A stretch of DNA of 64,000 nucleotides, from contig NZ_JARHUF010000021.1 of assembly GCF_029223195.1 (NCBI RefSeq), forward strand, positions 1 to 64,000, read 5' to 3'. The DNA comes from Vibrio sp. CAU 1672 (GTDB lineage Bacteria; Pseudomonadota; Gammaproteobacteria; Enterobacterales; Vibrionaceae). The notes beneath the pieces were generated by a model. That model ran no database searches. It was not told the DNA's origin and saw only the letters and a list, made by a program, of their open reading frames with translations. Positions 44,176 through 53,495 of the stretch are shown here, piece after piece; positions within the stretch are counted from its first letter, which is position 1, and each line of letters opens with the position of its first letter. The translations under genes were made by a program, and so were the position numbers.

Positions 44176-45009
44176 TTAGAGCAGGACGGTTTTATTGCCG
44201 TACACAAACACGTGATCGTTGAGCACTTTATTGAGCGCTTTACTCAATACGTTCTTCTCTACATCCCGGCCCGCCTGCGCCATATCCTGCGCGCTGAAGG
44301 TATGGTCTACCGGGATCACGTCCTGCTTGATGATTGGCCCTTCATCCAGGTCATTGGTAACAAAGTGTGCTGTAGCACCAATGATCTTCACGCCACGATC
44401 GTAGGCTTGCTGGTAAGGTTTTGCGCCGATAAACGCTGGCAGAAAGCTGTGGTGGATATTGATGATCTTATGATGGTACTTTTCCACGAATGCCGGGGTC
44501 AGTACGCGCATGTATTTGGCCAGGACTAAGTAATCCGCCTCGTACTGATCGATTACCTCCAGCATCTGCTGCTCGTGTTCTTCACGGCTGAGGCCTTCGT
44601 GAGATACACAGTGGTAAGGAATGTCAAAGCGCTCCGTCAGGCTTTGCAGCTTATCGTAGTTACCGATCACTGCAGCAATCTCGACATCGAGGCTGCCGTC
44701 ATAGTTTTTCATCAGAATATCGCCCAGACAGTGGGCTTCCTTGGTCACCAGGATCACGATGCGCTTGCGTGGCGAGCTGATCAACTTGCGTTTCGCGCCA
44801 GACGGCAGCGCCTGGTCCAGATCGGCGAGAAAGGTATGATCATTGAAGTAACCTTCTAACTCCGTGCGCATAAAAAAGTGCCCACTGGTGTTATCTACAA
44901 ACTCGTTGTTGTGGATGATGTTCAGTTGATGCTTATAACAGATGTTGGTGATTTTGGCGATCAGGCCGGGTGCATCTGTACAGTGAGTCAGTAGTGTTTT
45001 CTTTTCCAT
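44176..45009 (-). CDS. purU: Formyltetrahydrofolate deformylase
   Basis: Hydrolyses 10-formyl-THF to THF and formate, supplying formate for PurT and balancing one-carbon pools. An N-terminal ACT domain (about 1-80, opening LLTHCTDAPGLIAKIT) provides control. The formyltransferase-like domain carries the catalytic region NIHHSFLPAFIGA and the GATAHFVTNDLDEGPII segment. The length of 277 residues is normal. It appears to be a single gene. Confidence 0.95.
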   Translation of the reverse strand: MEKKTLLTHCTDAPGLIAKITNICYKHQLNIIHNNEFVDNTSGHFFMRTELEGYFNDHTFLADLDQALPSGAKRKLISSPRKRIVILVTKEAHCLGDILMKNYDGSLDVEIAAVIGNYDKLQSLTERFDIPYHCVSHEGLSREEHEQQMLEVIDQYEADYLVLAKYMRVLTPAFVEKYHHKIINIHHSFLPAFIGAKPYQQAYDRGVKIIGATAHFVTNDLDEGPIIKQDVIPVDHTFSAQDMAQAGRDVEKNVLSKALNKVLNDHVFVYGNKTVLL

Positions 45010-45204
45010 ATATAAGGTACTTCCATGAAATAATTATTTTAGCGTACGAAAAATTGTTTACGCCAATAAGGGTGAGCTATGCCGCAATCTGACCCTCATA
45101 AATAATCTATTATCGAGTTGGTTTCAACAAATTATCGAAGCGAATTTATCCGCAGGTACTCTTGTTGGCTGATAGTAAATTATAATAACTCCAAGGTGGT
45201 GCGT

Positions 45205-45402
45205 ATGGACAAAGAACTACTAGCACGCAAACTCTATCAAGAGCGCGTTAGCGCTTTAGTGGGAGATCTAACTATAGACGAACAGACGCTTGAGCAGATG
45301 TGGGATAGTAAAGCTCCTCCTGCTCAGGCAGCCAAAGCGCTGATGAGCACTGATGCATTTCATGGCCCGGCGTGGCTTAACCGTTATCTCAGCCGCAAAT
45401 AA
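45205..45402 (+). CDS. Small uncharacterised protein
   Basis: A 65-residue protein starting MDKELLARKLYQERVSAL, not recognised. I chose the ATG at 45205 because AAGGTGG lies just upstream; the 29 codons before it in the same frame look like leader DNA. It is helical and charged, without a membrane segment or cysteines, and ends GPAWLNRYLSRK. It sits between purU and yoaA with its own 5' and 3' gaps. Probably a conserved small Vibrio protein. Confidence 0.6.
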   Translation: MDKELLARKLYQERVSALVGDLTIDEQTLEQMWDSKAPPAQAAKALMSTDAFHGPAWLNRYLSRK

Positions 45403-45580
45403 ACGCCATTCAAAACACACACCAGAACACCTTCCGGGGCGGGGCGAGCAGTCGTCTTGCCCCGGCTCACTTATGTAAAGCGATGACGCTATGGTGTCAT
45501 ACGCTAAGTAACTTCACCGGGTGATCCCAAGCGTAGATTTGTTATACTCAGCGCAACTTTTTGACCACCAGTAATCAGGC

Positions 45581-47491
45581 ATGATCGCAAAAACTTTTTC
45601 TTCGGACGGCGCACTAGGCAAAGCCATACCCGGTTTTCAGGCTCGTCAGCCGCAAATCGACATGGCGCAAGCGGTTCACCAAGCGATCCAGCAACAGAGG
45701 CAGTTGGTGGTGGAAGCCGGAACCGGAACCGGTAAAACGTTCGCCTATCTGGTGCCGGCGCTGCTTAGCGGCAAGAAGGTCATCATCAGTACCGGCTCAA
45801 AGAACCTGCAGGAACAGCTTTATCATCGTGATTTGCCGCTGATGACATCGGCGCTGGGCTTTTACGGCCAGGTGGCCCTGCTCAAAGGCCGTTCCAACTA
45901 CTTATGTTTAGACCGCCTGAGCCGGCAAATGGTGGAGAGCCATTCAAATGAGGCGGACCCGACTCTGCTGACGCAACTGGTCAAAGTGCGCAGCTGGTCA
46001 TCTGAGACCAAAACAGGCGATTTGGGTGACTGTGATCACCTGCCTGAAGACAGCCTGATCATCCCGACCATTACTTCGACCAATGATAATTGTCTGGGCA
46101 AGGAGTGCCCAAGCTATAGTGACTGTTTTGTCCTCAAAGCACGTAAGAAAGCCATGGATGCCGACATTGTGGTGGTCAATCACCACTTGTTTCTGGCAGA
46201 TTTGGCGATCAAAGAGACCGGCTTTGGTGAGCTGATCCCGGAGGCGGATGTCTTTATCTTTGATGAAGCCCACCAGTTGCCAGATATCGCCAGTGAATAC
46301 TTTGGCCAGTCCTTGTCGAGCCGACAAATTCACGAGTTGGCGAAAGATATAGAGATGGCCTATCGCACCGAAGCAAAAGACATGCGTCAGTTGCAAAAAG
46401 TCGGTGACAGGTTAATGCAAAGTGCGCTGGACATGCGCATTGTACTCGGCGAGCCGGGGTTTCGCGGTAACTGGCGTGAAGCGTTGCAATCTGAATCGAT
46501 CAAGCGCGAACTGGTTCGTTTGACAGACAGTTTGGATCTGGCCATCGATGTACTTAAACTGGCGCTTGGCCGCAGCCAACTGCTGGATGCGGCCTTTGAA
46601 CGGGCGAACCTGATCAAAGGCCGGATTGACCGAGTATGTGATGTCGATATTACCGGTTACTCATACTGGTATGATACTTCACCGCGCCATTTTGCGCTGC
46701 ACATTACCCCTTTGTCGGTGGCGGATAAATTTCATGAGCAAATCGAGATCAAGCAAGGGGCGTGGGTTTTTACCTCGGCCACCTTAGCGGTCTCGGGCGA
46801 TTTTAAGCACTTTACTGAACGCTTGGGACTCAAGCCCCAGCAGCAGTTTTCCTTGCCGTCACCGTTTGATTACCAGCAACAAGCCCGGTTGTGTGTGCCG
46901 CGCTATCTGCCAGAGCCAAACAGCCATGGTTTAGCCGATAAACTGGCCAGGCTGCTGGCACCGGTGATTGAAGAAAACCAGGGGCGTTGCTTCTTCTTGT
47001 GCACGTCTCACAGTATGATGCGTGAACTGGGGGAGCGTTTCAGAGAGCTGCTCGATTTACCGGTGTTGCTACAAGGTGAGATGAGCAAGCAAAAAACCCT
47101 GGCGGAGTTTATGGAGTTAGGTAATGCGCTGCTGGTGGCGACCGGGGCGTTTTGGGAAGGTATCGACGTTAGAGGTGATGCGCTTAGCTGTGTTATCATC
47201 GACAAATTGCCATTTACCGCGCCGGATGATCCGTTGCTCAAAGCGCGCATCGAAGACTGTCGCCTGCGTGGCGGCGAGCCATTTACGGAAGTGCAACTGC
47301 CTGATGCGGTCATTACCCTCAAGCAGGGCGTCGGGCGTTTGATTCGTGATGAGCGTGATCGGGGCGCATTGATCATCTGTGATAACCGCTTGGTTACCCG
47401 GGATTATGGTGGGATCTTTTTGGGCAGTTTACCGCCGATTCCAAGAACCCGTGATTTAGAACGGATCAAGCAGTTCTTACAGTCAGAATAA
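45581..47491 (+). CDS. yoaA: ATP-dependent DNA helicase YoaA (DinG/XPD family)
   Basis: Superfamily 2 iron-sulfur helicase; the E. coli relative works with the replication factor HolC in repair of stalled forks. Walker A is EAGTGTGKT (45-53) and the DEAH box is at 228-231. Between them C109, C171, C176 and C182 provide the [4Fe-4S] ligands. Late helicase motifs include ATGAFWEGID and QGVGRLIRDERDRG. The length of 636 residues is normal. tsaB follows 59 bp later, as in E. coli. Confidence 0.94.
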   Translation: MIAKTFSSDGALGKAIPGFQARQPQIDMAQAVHQAIQQQRQLVVEAGTGTGKTFAYLVPALLSGKKVIISTGSKNLQEQLYHRDLPLMTSALGFYGQVALLKGRSNYLCLDRLSRQMVESHSNEADPTLLTQLVKVRSWSSETKTGDLGDCDHLPEDSLIIPTITSTNDNCLGKECPSYSDCFVLKARKKAMDADIVVVNHHLFLADLAIKETGFGELIPEADVFIFDEAHQLPDIASEYFGQSLSSRQIHELAKDIEMAYRTEAKDMRQLQKVGDRLMQSALDMRIVLGEPGFRGNWREALQSESIKRELVRLTDSLDLAIDVLKLALGRSQLLDAAFERANLIKGRIDRVCDVDITGYSYWYDTSPRHFALHITPLSVADKFHEQIEIKQGAWVFTSATLAVSGDFKHFTERLGLKPQQQFSLPSPFDYQQQARLCVPRYLPEPNSHGLADKLARLLAPVIEENQGRCFFLCTSHSMMRELGERFRELLDLPVLLQGEMSKQKTLAEFMELGNALLVATGAFWEGIDVRGDALSCVIIDKLPFTAPDDPLLKARIEDCRLRGGEPFTEVQLPDAVITLKQGVGRLIRDERDRGALIICDNRLVTRDYGGIFLGSLPPIPRTRDLERIKQFLQSE

Positions 47492-47550
47492 CTGACCACC
47501 TTCATCAGAATGTGGTTTAACCAATTGAAAGATAAATTGTAGAGAGTTAC

Positions 47551-48252
47551 ATGAGCACAAAAATTCTTGCTATCGATACCGCGACGGAAAATTGTTCAGT
47601 CGCGTTACTGGTGGGCGACCACGTGATTTCACGCAGCGAAGTTGCACCGCGTGACCACACCAAAAAGGTATTGCCTATGGTAGATGAAGTGCTAAAAGAA
47701 GCAGGTCTGACTCTACAAGAACTGGACGCGCTGGCGTTTGGCCAGGGGCCGGGCAGCTTCACTGGCGTGCGCATCGGTATTGGTATCGCACAAGGCCTGG
47801 CATTTGGTGCTGACTTACCAATGATTGGCGTTTCGACGCTTGCCGCGATGGCACAAGGCAGTTATCGCCGCCACGGTGCGACTGACGTAGCGGTTGCTAT
47901 TGATGCCCGCATGAGCGAAGTTTACTGGGCTCGTTACACCCGCCAGGACAGCGGCGAATGGACAGGCGTGGATGCAGAATGTGTTATCCCACCGGCACGC
48001 TTAGTGGAAGAAGCACAAGCAGATGAGAAAACGTGGACCACAGCCGGCACCGGCTGGGATGCTTATCAAAATGAGCTTGCTGGTCTGCCGTTCAGCCTGA
48101 CCAGCAGCGAGATCCTCTACCCAGACTCACAAGACATCGTGATACTCGCGAAACAACAACTGGACAAAGGCAATACCGTTGCAGTGGAAGAGTCGAGCCC
48201 GGTCTATTTACGGGATAATGTGACGTGGAAGAAACTTCCGGGTCGCGAGTAA
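47551..48252 (+). CDS. tsaB: tRNA threonylcarbamoyladenosine biosynthesis protein TsaB
   Basis: Non-catalytic actin-fold partner of TsaD required for t6A modification of tRNAs reading ANN codons. It opens with ILAIDTATENCSVAL and has the GQGPGSFTGVRIG segment near residue 70, both diagnostic. The length of 233 residues is normal. It probably shares a transcript with yoaA. Confidence 0.94.
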   Translation: MSTKILAIDTATENCSVALLVGDHVISRSEVAPRDHTKKVLPMVDEVLKEAGLTLQELDALAFGQGPGSFTGVRIGIGIAQGLAFGADLPMIGVSTLAAMAQGSYRRHGATDVAVAIDARMSEVYWARYTRQDSGEWTGVDAECVIPPARLVEEAQADEKTWTTAGTGWDAYQNELAGLPFSLTSSEILYPDSQDIVILAKQQLDKGNTVAVEESSPVYLRDNVTWKKLPGRE

Positions 48253-48273
48253 TTGATTTTTCATTAGTATGAC

Positions 48274-48301
48274 AAAATTCAGGGCTCTGCCCTGAATTTT
48301 T
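48274..48301 (+). terminator. Terminator of tsaB
   Basis: Perfect 12-bp stem AAAATTCAGGGC/GCCCTGAATTTT with a TCT loop. It ends 11 bp before the next start codon. Confidence 0.8.
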
Positions 48302-48311
48302 ATGGAGCGTT

Positions 48312-48617
48312 ATGGCGTCTATCAATGGTTTACCTCCTGCGTCAATACCGGGTGCAAATCGCACCAATAAGGCCGGTAAAAAAGGCCAGGTAAAGAAAGC
48401 TCAGGACAAGCAACCGGTTGGCCAGCCTTCCAAGGTGGCAAACGCCGTTGCGCATTCCATAAAGCAGGTGGATGAAGCGCAGCTCCATCGTGCCCAGGTA
48501 CAGTATGACCTTCCCGAAGGCCGTGGCCGTAAGGCATTGGAAGAGTATATGGGAGTGATGAACCAGGCGAAAAGAGAGGAACTTAACCAACTACTTGGTG
48601 TCGACATTTACATCTGA
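48312..48617 (+). CDS. Small uncharacterised basic protein
   Basis: A 101-residue protein I do not recognise by function. The N-terminal half is Lys/Gly/Pro/Gln-rich and probably disordered. The C-terminal half (about 45-101) is amphipathic and ends LNQLLGVDIYI. It lacks a signal peptide and membrane segment. It follows the tsaB terminator directly and lies 22 bp upstream of slp. A GGAG motif precedes the ATG. Confidence 0.65.
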   Translation: MASINGLPPASIPGANRTNKAGKKGQVKKAQDKQPVGQPSKVANAVAHSIKQVDEAQLHRAQVQYDLPEGRGRKALEEYMGVMNQAKREELNQLLGVDIYI

Positions 48618-48639
48618 TCAGAATAATCACGGGGAGTGT

Positions 48640-49197
48640 ATGAAATTATCCGGACGCACGTTACTGGCGCTGTTAGCTGCCATCGGTTTGTCTGCCTGTA
48701 GCTCATTACCCGAAGAGCTGAATGCCAGCACCGAGCAGGTGGTGACAGATTATGAAGCGTTTGCGCGGGCGCAAGGCCAAGTCCGTGAAGATGTAAGGTT
48801 GGGCGGTATTATTGCCCGGGTCGACAACATGAAAGACCAGACTCGTCTTGAAGTGGTTAATTTACCGATCAATAAATCAGGTAAGCCGAATATTGATAAG
48901 GAGCCATCGGGCCGTTTTGCGGTGTATATCAAGGGTTATCTAGAGCCGGTGGCATTCAGTCAGGGGCGCTTGATCACTGTGGTCGGGCAGCCGGGTGGTG
49001 AAGAAGCCGGTATGATTGGTGAGCATGACTACACCTTTCCGGTCGTGAATGGAACGGGTTACCGTTTGTGGAAAATCGAAGAGCGGGTGCGCATGTACGA
49101 TACACCGACCTACCTTTCCCCTTGTTATTCGCTCAATTGTCGGATGATGCGCAGTGACTTTCCACAGGATGGGAAGGTAATTAAGCAGGTCAAATAA
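48640..49197 (+). CDS. slp: Slp-family outer-membrane lipoprotein
   Basis: A 185-residue lipoprotein of the Slp/YeaY family (starvation-inducible in E. coli). I chose the ATG at 48640 because GGGGAG precedes it and it gives a proper lipoprotein signal with lipobox LSAC (lipid-bearing C20). Residue +2 is Ser, consistent with outer-membrane sorting. Family segments such as LGGIIARVDN and SQGRLITVVGQ are present. It is next to the hydrolase and fadD. Confidence 0.88.
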   Translation: MKLSGRTLLALLAAIGLSACSSLPEELNASTEQVVTDYEAFARAQGQVREDVRLGGIIARVDNMKDQTRLEVVNLPINKSGKPNIDKEPSGRFAVYIKGYLEPVAFSQGRLITVVGQPGGEEAGMIGEHDYTFPVVNGTGYRLWKIEERVRMYDTPTYLSPCYSLNCRMMRSDFPQDGKVIKQVK

Positions 49198-49206
49198 GTC
49201 ACAGGA

Positions 49207-50064
49207 ATGATTACTGAACGTCAATTTACCTTGCCGTCAGGTACGATGGCGGCACTTGAAATCGGCGACATAAAAACGACTGAAATTTCAGTCGTTTTTA
49301 TTCATGGGTGGCTGGATAATGCCGCCAGCTTTTATGAGTTGATGCTCGAGCTCCATCAGTTTGAGCCGCACCTGCATTTATTGGCGATTGATCTGTTTGG
49401 TCATGGTCATTCCAGCCACAAATCTGCCGACAATTACTATCCTTTTCATGATTACATAGCTGATTTAAATCAGCTTTTGGACGTTTTATCGCCAAACAGA
49501 CTGGTGTTGGTCGGTCATTCTCTTGGTGCTTTGATCGCAAGTTGTTATAGTGCTGCGTTTCCAGAGCAAGTTGACGCCCTAATCCAGATTGAAGGTGCGG
49601 GCCCCTTAGCCGAAACCCCGGCCAATAGCGTTCAGCGGATGCGTGACGGGGTGTTAAGCCGGGCGCTACAGCGTCAAAAGCCGCAACGTGCTTTGGCTTC
49701 ATTTGAACTGGCGCTTAAGCTGCGTATGCAGGCGAACCGTCTGGCCGCTGATCAAATCAGGGCGGTCGTCGAACGGGGCACTGAGCAACGCGATAATCAA
49801 TGGTTCTGGCGTCATGATGCCAAACTGAAATGTGATTCGTTGTACCGGATGGCGCATGAGAATGCCAATGCAATCACTCGTCAGATCCGATGCCCACATC
49901 TGCTCATTCTTGGTGAGCAAGGGTTTCAGAATTTAAAGTCTAATCCAGCAGACTGGGGCGGAAATCCACCTGAGGTGATCTCCGTTCCGGGCGGGCATCA
50001 CTGTCATTTAGAGCAAAAACTCGAAGTCGCACAGCGAATTCTTGGTGTAGTTAACAAAATTTAA
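49207..50064 (+). CDS. Alpha/beta hydrolase
   Basis: A 285-residue serine hydrolase. The oxyanion loop is FIHGWLDNAASF, the nucleophile elbow GHSLG with S105, and the catalytic histidine probably lies in GGHHCHLEQ. Substrate unknown. Its position just upstream of fadD is conserved in vibrios and suggests lipid or ester metabolism, which is inference. The AGGA motif touches the start codon, so initiation at 49207 may be weak. Confidence 0.83.
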   Translation: MITERQFTLPSGTMAALEIGDIKTTEISVVFIHGWLDNAASFYELMLELHQFEPHLHLLAIDLFGHGHSSHKSADNYYPFHDYIADLNQLLDVLSPNRLVLVGHSLGALIASCYSAAFPEQVDALIQIEGAGPLAETPANSVQRMRDGVLSRALQRQKPQRALASFELALKLRMQANRLAADQIRAVVERGTEQRDNQWFWRHDAKLKCDSLYRMAHENANAITRQIRCPHLLILGEQGFQNLKSNPADWGGNPPEVISVPGGHHCHLEQKLEVAQRILGVVNKI

Positions 50065-50169
50065 ACAAGTGTTTGAGAGTTTCGTGCTCAAGCATAACTG
50101 CTGTGCTGTAATAGCGCTCAAGATAATAAGAGCGCTATTTTTAGCCAGTTATAAACGAGGAGTAACATC

Positions 50170-51861
50170 GTGGATAAACCATGGCTTTCACGTTATCCAA
50201 GTGACGTACCTGAAACCATTAACCCAGAGCAGTACGAATCGCTGGTGGAAATGTTTGAACAGTCGGTGCAGAAGTATGCCGACCAGCCGGCATTTATGAA
50301 CATGGGTTCGGTGATGACCTTCCGTAAATTGGAAGAGCGCAGCCGTGCCTTTGCCGCCTATCTGCAAAATGAGCTGAAACTGCAAAAGGGTGATCGTGTG
50401 GCGCTGATGATGCCAAACCTGCTGCAATATCCGGTGGCGCTGTTCGGTATTTTGCGTGCAGGTTTGATCGCCGTAAACGTGAACCCGCTTTACACTCCTC
50501 GTGAACTTGAGCACCAGCTGAATGACTCTGGAGCGACGACGATCGTCATCGTCTCAAATTTTGCCAATACCCTTGAGCAAATCGTGGATAATACGCCAGT
50601 TAAGCACGTGGTGCTGACCAGTTTGGGTCAGATGCTACCGCGGGCGAAAGGCACCCTGGTTGATTTTGTGGTGAAGTACGTAAAAGGCATGGTGCCTAAG
50701 TACGACCTGCCGGGCGCGATCTCTATGCGCAAAGCCCTGCACAAAGGACGCCGCCTTCAGTATGTGAAGCCGTTTATGTCAGGCGATGACATCGCGTTTC
50801 TCCAGTACACTGGGGGCACGACGGGGGTTGCGAAAGGCGCGATTCTGACTCATCGCAATATGATTGCCAACGTAATGCAGGCCAAAGGGGCATACGGTCC
50901 GGTATTGAGCGCCGGACGTGAGTTAGTGGTGACCGCACTGCCGCTTTACCACGTGTTTGCCCTGACGGTAAACTGCCTGCTGTTTATCGAAATGGGCGGG
51001 CGTAACCTGCTGATCACCAACCCGCGCGATATTCCGGGTTTTGTCAAAGAACTGCAGAAGTATCCGTTTACCGCGATCACCGGTGTTAATACCCTGTTCA
51101 ACGCACTGGTTAACAACGAAGATTTCCATGAACTGGACTTCAGCAACCTGCGCCTTGCCGTCGGCGGCGGAATGGCCGTGCAGCGTGCGGTTGCCGAAAA
51201 ATGGCTGAAAACGACCGGCTGTTACCTGCTTGAAGGTTATGGTTTGACTGAGTGTTCGCCGTTGGTGGCGGCGTATCCGCATGATCTGATCGAATACAAT
51301 GGTTCGATTGGTTTGCCGGTGCCTTCCACAGAAATCCGTATTGTCGACGATGAAGGTAACCCACTGCCGAATTCGGCCACCGGTGAACTGCAGGTGCGCG
51401 GCCCACAGGTGATGCAGGGTTACTGGCAGCGTCCGGAGGCAACCAAGGACGTGGTAGATGCAGATGGTTGGTTATCCACCGGTGATATCGTCAAGTTCGA
51501 TGAGGAAGGCTTCTTACATATTGTTGACCGTAAAAAAGACATGATCCTGGTGTCGGGTTTTAATGTTTATCCGAATGAGATTGAAGATGTGGTCGCACTA
51601 CATGGTAAAGTGCTGGAGGTGGCCGCTATCGGTCAGCCGCATGAGGTGTCTGGTGAAGTGGTGAAGCTTTATGTGGTCAAACGCGATCCTAGCCTGACGA
51701 AAGAAGAGATTATTTCGCACTGTCGTCAGCACTTAACTGGGTATAAGGTGCCGAAACTGGTCGAGTTCAGAGAAGAGCTGCCAAAGACCAATGTCGGCAA
51801 AATCCTGCGCCGTGTGTTGCGGGAAGAGAATGACGCCGAACTGGCCAAGAAGAGTGCCTGA
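50170..51861 (+). CDS. fadD: Long-chain fatty acid-CoA ligase
   Basis: Activates fatty acids to acyl-CoA at the inner membrane, committing them to beta-oxidation or signalling. The AMP-binding P-loop YTGGTTGVAKGA is at about 217-228. The YGLTECSP motif follows, and the fatty-acyl-CoA signature region DGWLSTGDIVKFDEEGF lies in the C-terminal third. The length of 563 residues is normal. It uses a GTG start behind GAGGAG. rnd follows, the same neighbour as in E. coli. Confidence 0.96.
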   Translation: MDKPWLSRYPSDVPETINPEQYESLVEMFEQSVQKYADQPAFMNMGSVMTFRKLEERSRAFAAYLQNELKLQKGDRVALMMPNLLQYPVALFGILRAGLIAVNVNPLYTPRELEHQLNDSGATTIVIVSNFANTLEQIVDNTPVKHVVLTSLGQMLPRAKGTLVDFVVKYVKGMVPKYDLPGAISMRKALHKGRRLQYVKPFMSGDDIAFLQYTGGTTGVAKGAILTHRNMIANVMQAKGAYGPVLSAGRELVVTALPLYHVFALTVNCLLFIEMGGRNLLITNPRDIPGFVKELQKYPFTAITGVNTLFNALVNNEDFHELDFSNLRLAVGGGMAVQRAVAEKWLKTTGCYLLEGYGLTECSPLVAAYPHDLIEYNGSIGLPVPSTEIRIVDDEGNPLPNSATGELQVRGPQVMQGYWQRPEATKDVVDADGWLSTGDIVKFDEEGFLHIVDRKKDMILVSGFNVYPNEIEDVVALHGKVLEVAAIGQPHEVSGEVVKLYVVKRDPSLTKEEIISHCRQHLTGYKVPKLVEFREELPKTNVGKILRRVLREENDAELAKKSA

Positions 51862-51911
51862 TAAGGTCAGTTTGTCGATGTGACAACCATTTATGGCCAA
51901 ATTAATGTTAG

Positions 51912-51938
51912 AATGCCAGCGTTTTGCTGGCATTTTTT
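51912..51938 (+). terminator. Hairpin plus U-run: fadD terminator and rnd leader element
   Basis: Stem AATGCCAGC/GCTGGCATT with a GTTTT loop; the T-run ends at 51938, 14 bp before the rnd GTG start. It looks like an intrinsic terminator for fadD. The same arrangement upstream of E. coli rnd is a known translation-enhancing element, so it may act on rnd rather than (or as well as) terminating fadD. Confidence 0.78.
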
Positions 51939-51952
51939 ATAGCGAGAAGCAT

Positions 51953-53071
51953 GTGAATTACCAAATTATTACGAAAAACAAAGACCTGGAAGAAGTGTGT
52001 GCTCTGGCCAGAGACGCAGACGTTGTGATGTTAGATACCGAGTTTGTTCGTGTCCGGACCTACTATCCGCAACTGGGTTTGATTCAGCTTTTCGATGGCC
52101 AACAGCTCTCTTTGATCGATCCCACCGTACTGACTGACATGACCCCGTTTGTGGCATTGATGCAAGACACCTCTGTGTTAAAGGTGTTGCACGCATGTGG
52201 TGAAGATCTGGAAGTGTTTCAAAATAGCTTCGGTTGTACACCACTGCCGATGGTTGATACCCAGCTAATGGCGGCTTTTTTAGGCCATGGTCTGTCAACT
52301 GGCTTTGCCACCCTGGTTGAGGAATATCTGGGCGTTGAACTCGATAAAAGTGAATCACGCGCCGACTGGGTGGCTCGTCCTTTGACGCCAAAGCAGCTCG
52401 ATTACGCCGCCGCTGACGTTTATTACCTGATGCCTTTGTACGAAAAACTGTTTGAGCGTGTTGCTGATGCAGGCTGGTGGGAAGCGGTGCAGCAAGAAAG
52501 TGACTTACTGGTTGCAAAGCGTATCCGTGACGTTCACCCCGACAGCATCTATCGGGACATTAAAGGTGCCTGGCAGTTGAAGCCACGTGAACTGGCGATT
52601 CTCAAACCACTGGCGAAGTGGCGCTATAATGAAGCGCTGAAACGTGATTTGGCGCTGAACTTCATTTTTAAAGAGAACGACCTGCTGACGGTGGCGCGAC
52701 TTGGCCTCACCGATTTCAGAAAGATGGAAGCGGAGGGGATTGATCCCCGTGCCATCAATCGCCACGGGGCGAAAATCGCAGCGATTGTCAAGCAAGCGAA
52801 GCAAACCCCAGCCGACGACCATCCGGCTAAAATTGAACGTCTGATGGACTATCCTGGTTATAAACAGCTGTTCAAAAACATGAAAGATGTGGTGAAGAGT
52901 GTGGCGCAGCATTCTGGACTGGCCACCGAGTTCCTCGCCTCGAAGAAACAGATCAATCAGATGATCAGCTGGGTCTGGAAACAAGATCGTGACCCGGCCA
53001 AAGTGCCCGATGTAATGCAAGGCTGGCGGCTGGAGCTGCTCGGTGAGAAAATGAACAAGGTAATGAAGTAG
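51953..53071 (+). CDS. rnd: Ribonuclease D
   Basis: 3'-5' exoribonuclease that trims tRNA precursors. I chose GTG at 51953 (372 residues, VNYQIITKN), because E. coli RNase D also begins at NYQ and the longer frame from 51893 would read through the hairpin. The DEDD exonuclease residues appear in LDTEFVRVRTYYP, in the HACGEDLEV segment and in LDYAAADVYYL. Two HRDC-type domains form the C-terminal half. A strong terminator follows. Confidence 0.92.
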   Translation: MNYQIITKNKDLEEVCALARDADVVMLDTEFVRVRTYYPQLGLIQLFDGQQLSLIDPTVLTDMTPFVALMQDTSVLKVLHACGEDLEVFQNSFGCTPLPMVDTQLMAAFLGHGLSTGFATLVEEYLGVELDKSESRADWVARPLTPKQLDYAAADVYYLMPLYEKLFERVADAGWWEAVQQESDLLVAKRIRDVHPDSIYRDIKGAWQLKPRELAILKPLAKWRYNEALKRDLALNFIFKENDLLTVARLGLTDFRKMEAEGIDPRAINRHGAKIAAIVKQAKQTPADDHPAKIERLMDYPGYKQLFKNMKDVVKSVAQHSGLATEFLASKKQINQMISWVWKQDRDPAKVPDVMQGWRLELLGEKMNKVMK

Positions 53072-53077
53072 TTTTAG

Positions 53078-53108
53078 AAAAAAGGTTGGCCATTGGCCAA
53101 CCTTTTTT
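53078..53108 (+). terminator. Terminator of rnd
   Basis: Perfect 14-bp stem AAAAAAGGTTGGCC/GGCCAACCTTTTTT with ATT loop. Confidence 0.88.
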
Positions 53109-53229
53109 GATATACGCGTATGCAATAAATGCCAGCCTCCGGGCTGGGATATCAGCGCGTGGAAGGCTAAAGCTGAACTGAGCAATGAGCGCCTACTTTC
53201 AGCTTTGCGCACCTCACCTGACGGCTTGG

Positions 53230-53493
53230 TTACTTCTCGTCGTCAGGCAGCTTCACATTAAGCTCAAGGACAGAGATATCATCGTCTTTGTGTTCAAAGG
53301 TCAAATCCACCATATTCGGATCGATGGCGACGTATTTGCTGATCACCTTCAGAATATCTTCTTTCAGTTGTGGCAAGTAAGACGGTGCAGGATCGTCCTG
53401 GCTACGGCGTTCGGCGACAATGATTTGCAGGCGCTCTTTGGCCAAGTTGGCCGAAGTTTTTTTCTGCGGGCGGAAAAATTCTAATAGTGACAT
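53230..53493 (-). CDS. minE: Cell division topological specificity factor MinE
   Basis: An 87-residue protein that drives pole-to-pole oscillation of MinD by stimulating its ATPase. The N-terminal amphipathic segment SLLEFFRPQKKTSANLAKERL and the anti-MinCD helix are typical. It lies 2 bp downstream of minD and ends the minC-minD-minE unit. Confidence 0.95.
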   Translation of the reverse strand: MSLLEFFRPQKKTSANLAKERLQIIVAERRSQDDPAPSYLPQLKEDILKVISKYVAIDPNMVDLTFEHKDDDISVLELNVKLPDDEK

Positions 53494-53495
53494 GA

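Noticed and set aside
45420..45465. GC-rich inverted repeat (GGGGCGAG/CTTGCCCC) before yoaA, considered as a terminator
   Set aside because: No T-run follows the stem on either strand, and no gene ends close enough to need it other than the small 65-codon gene.
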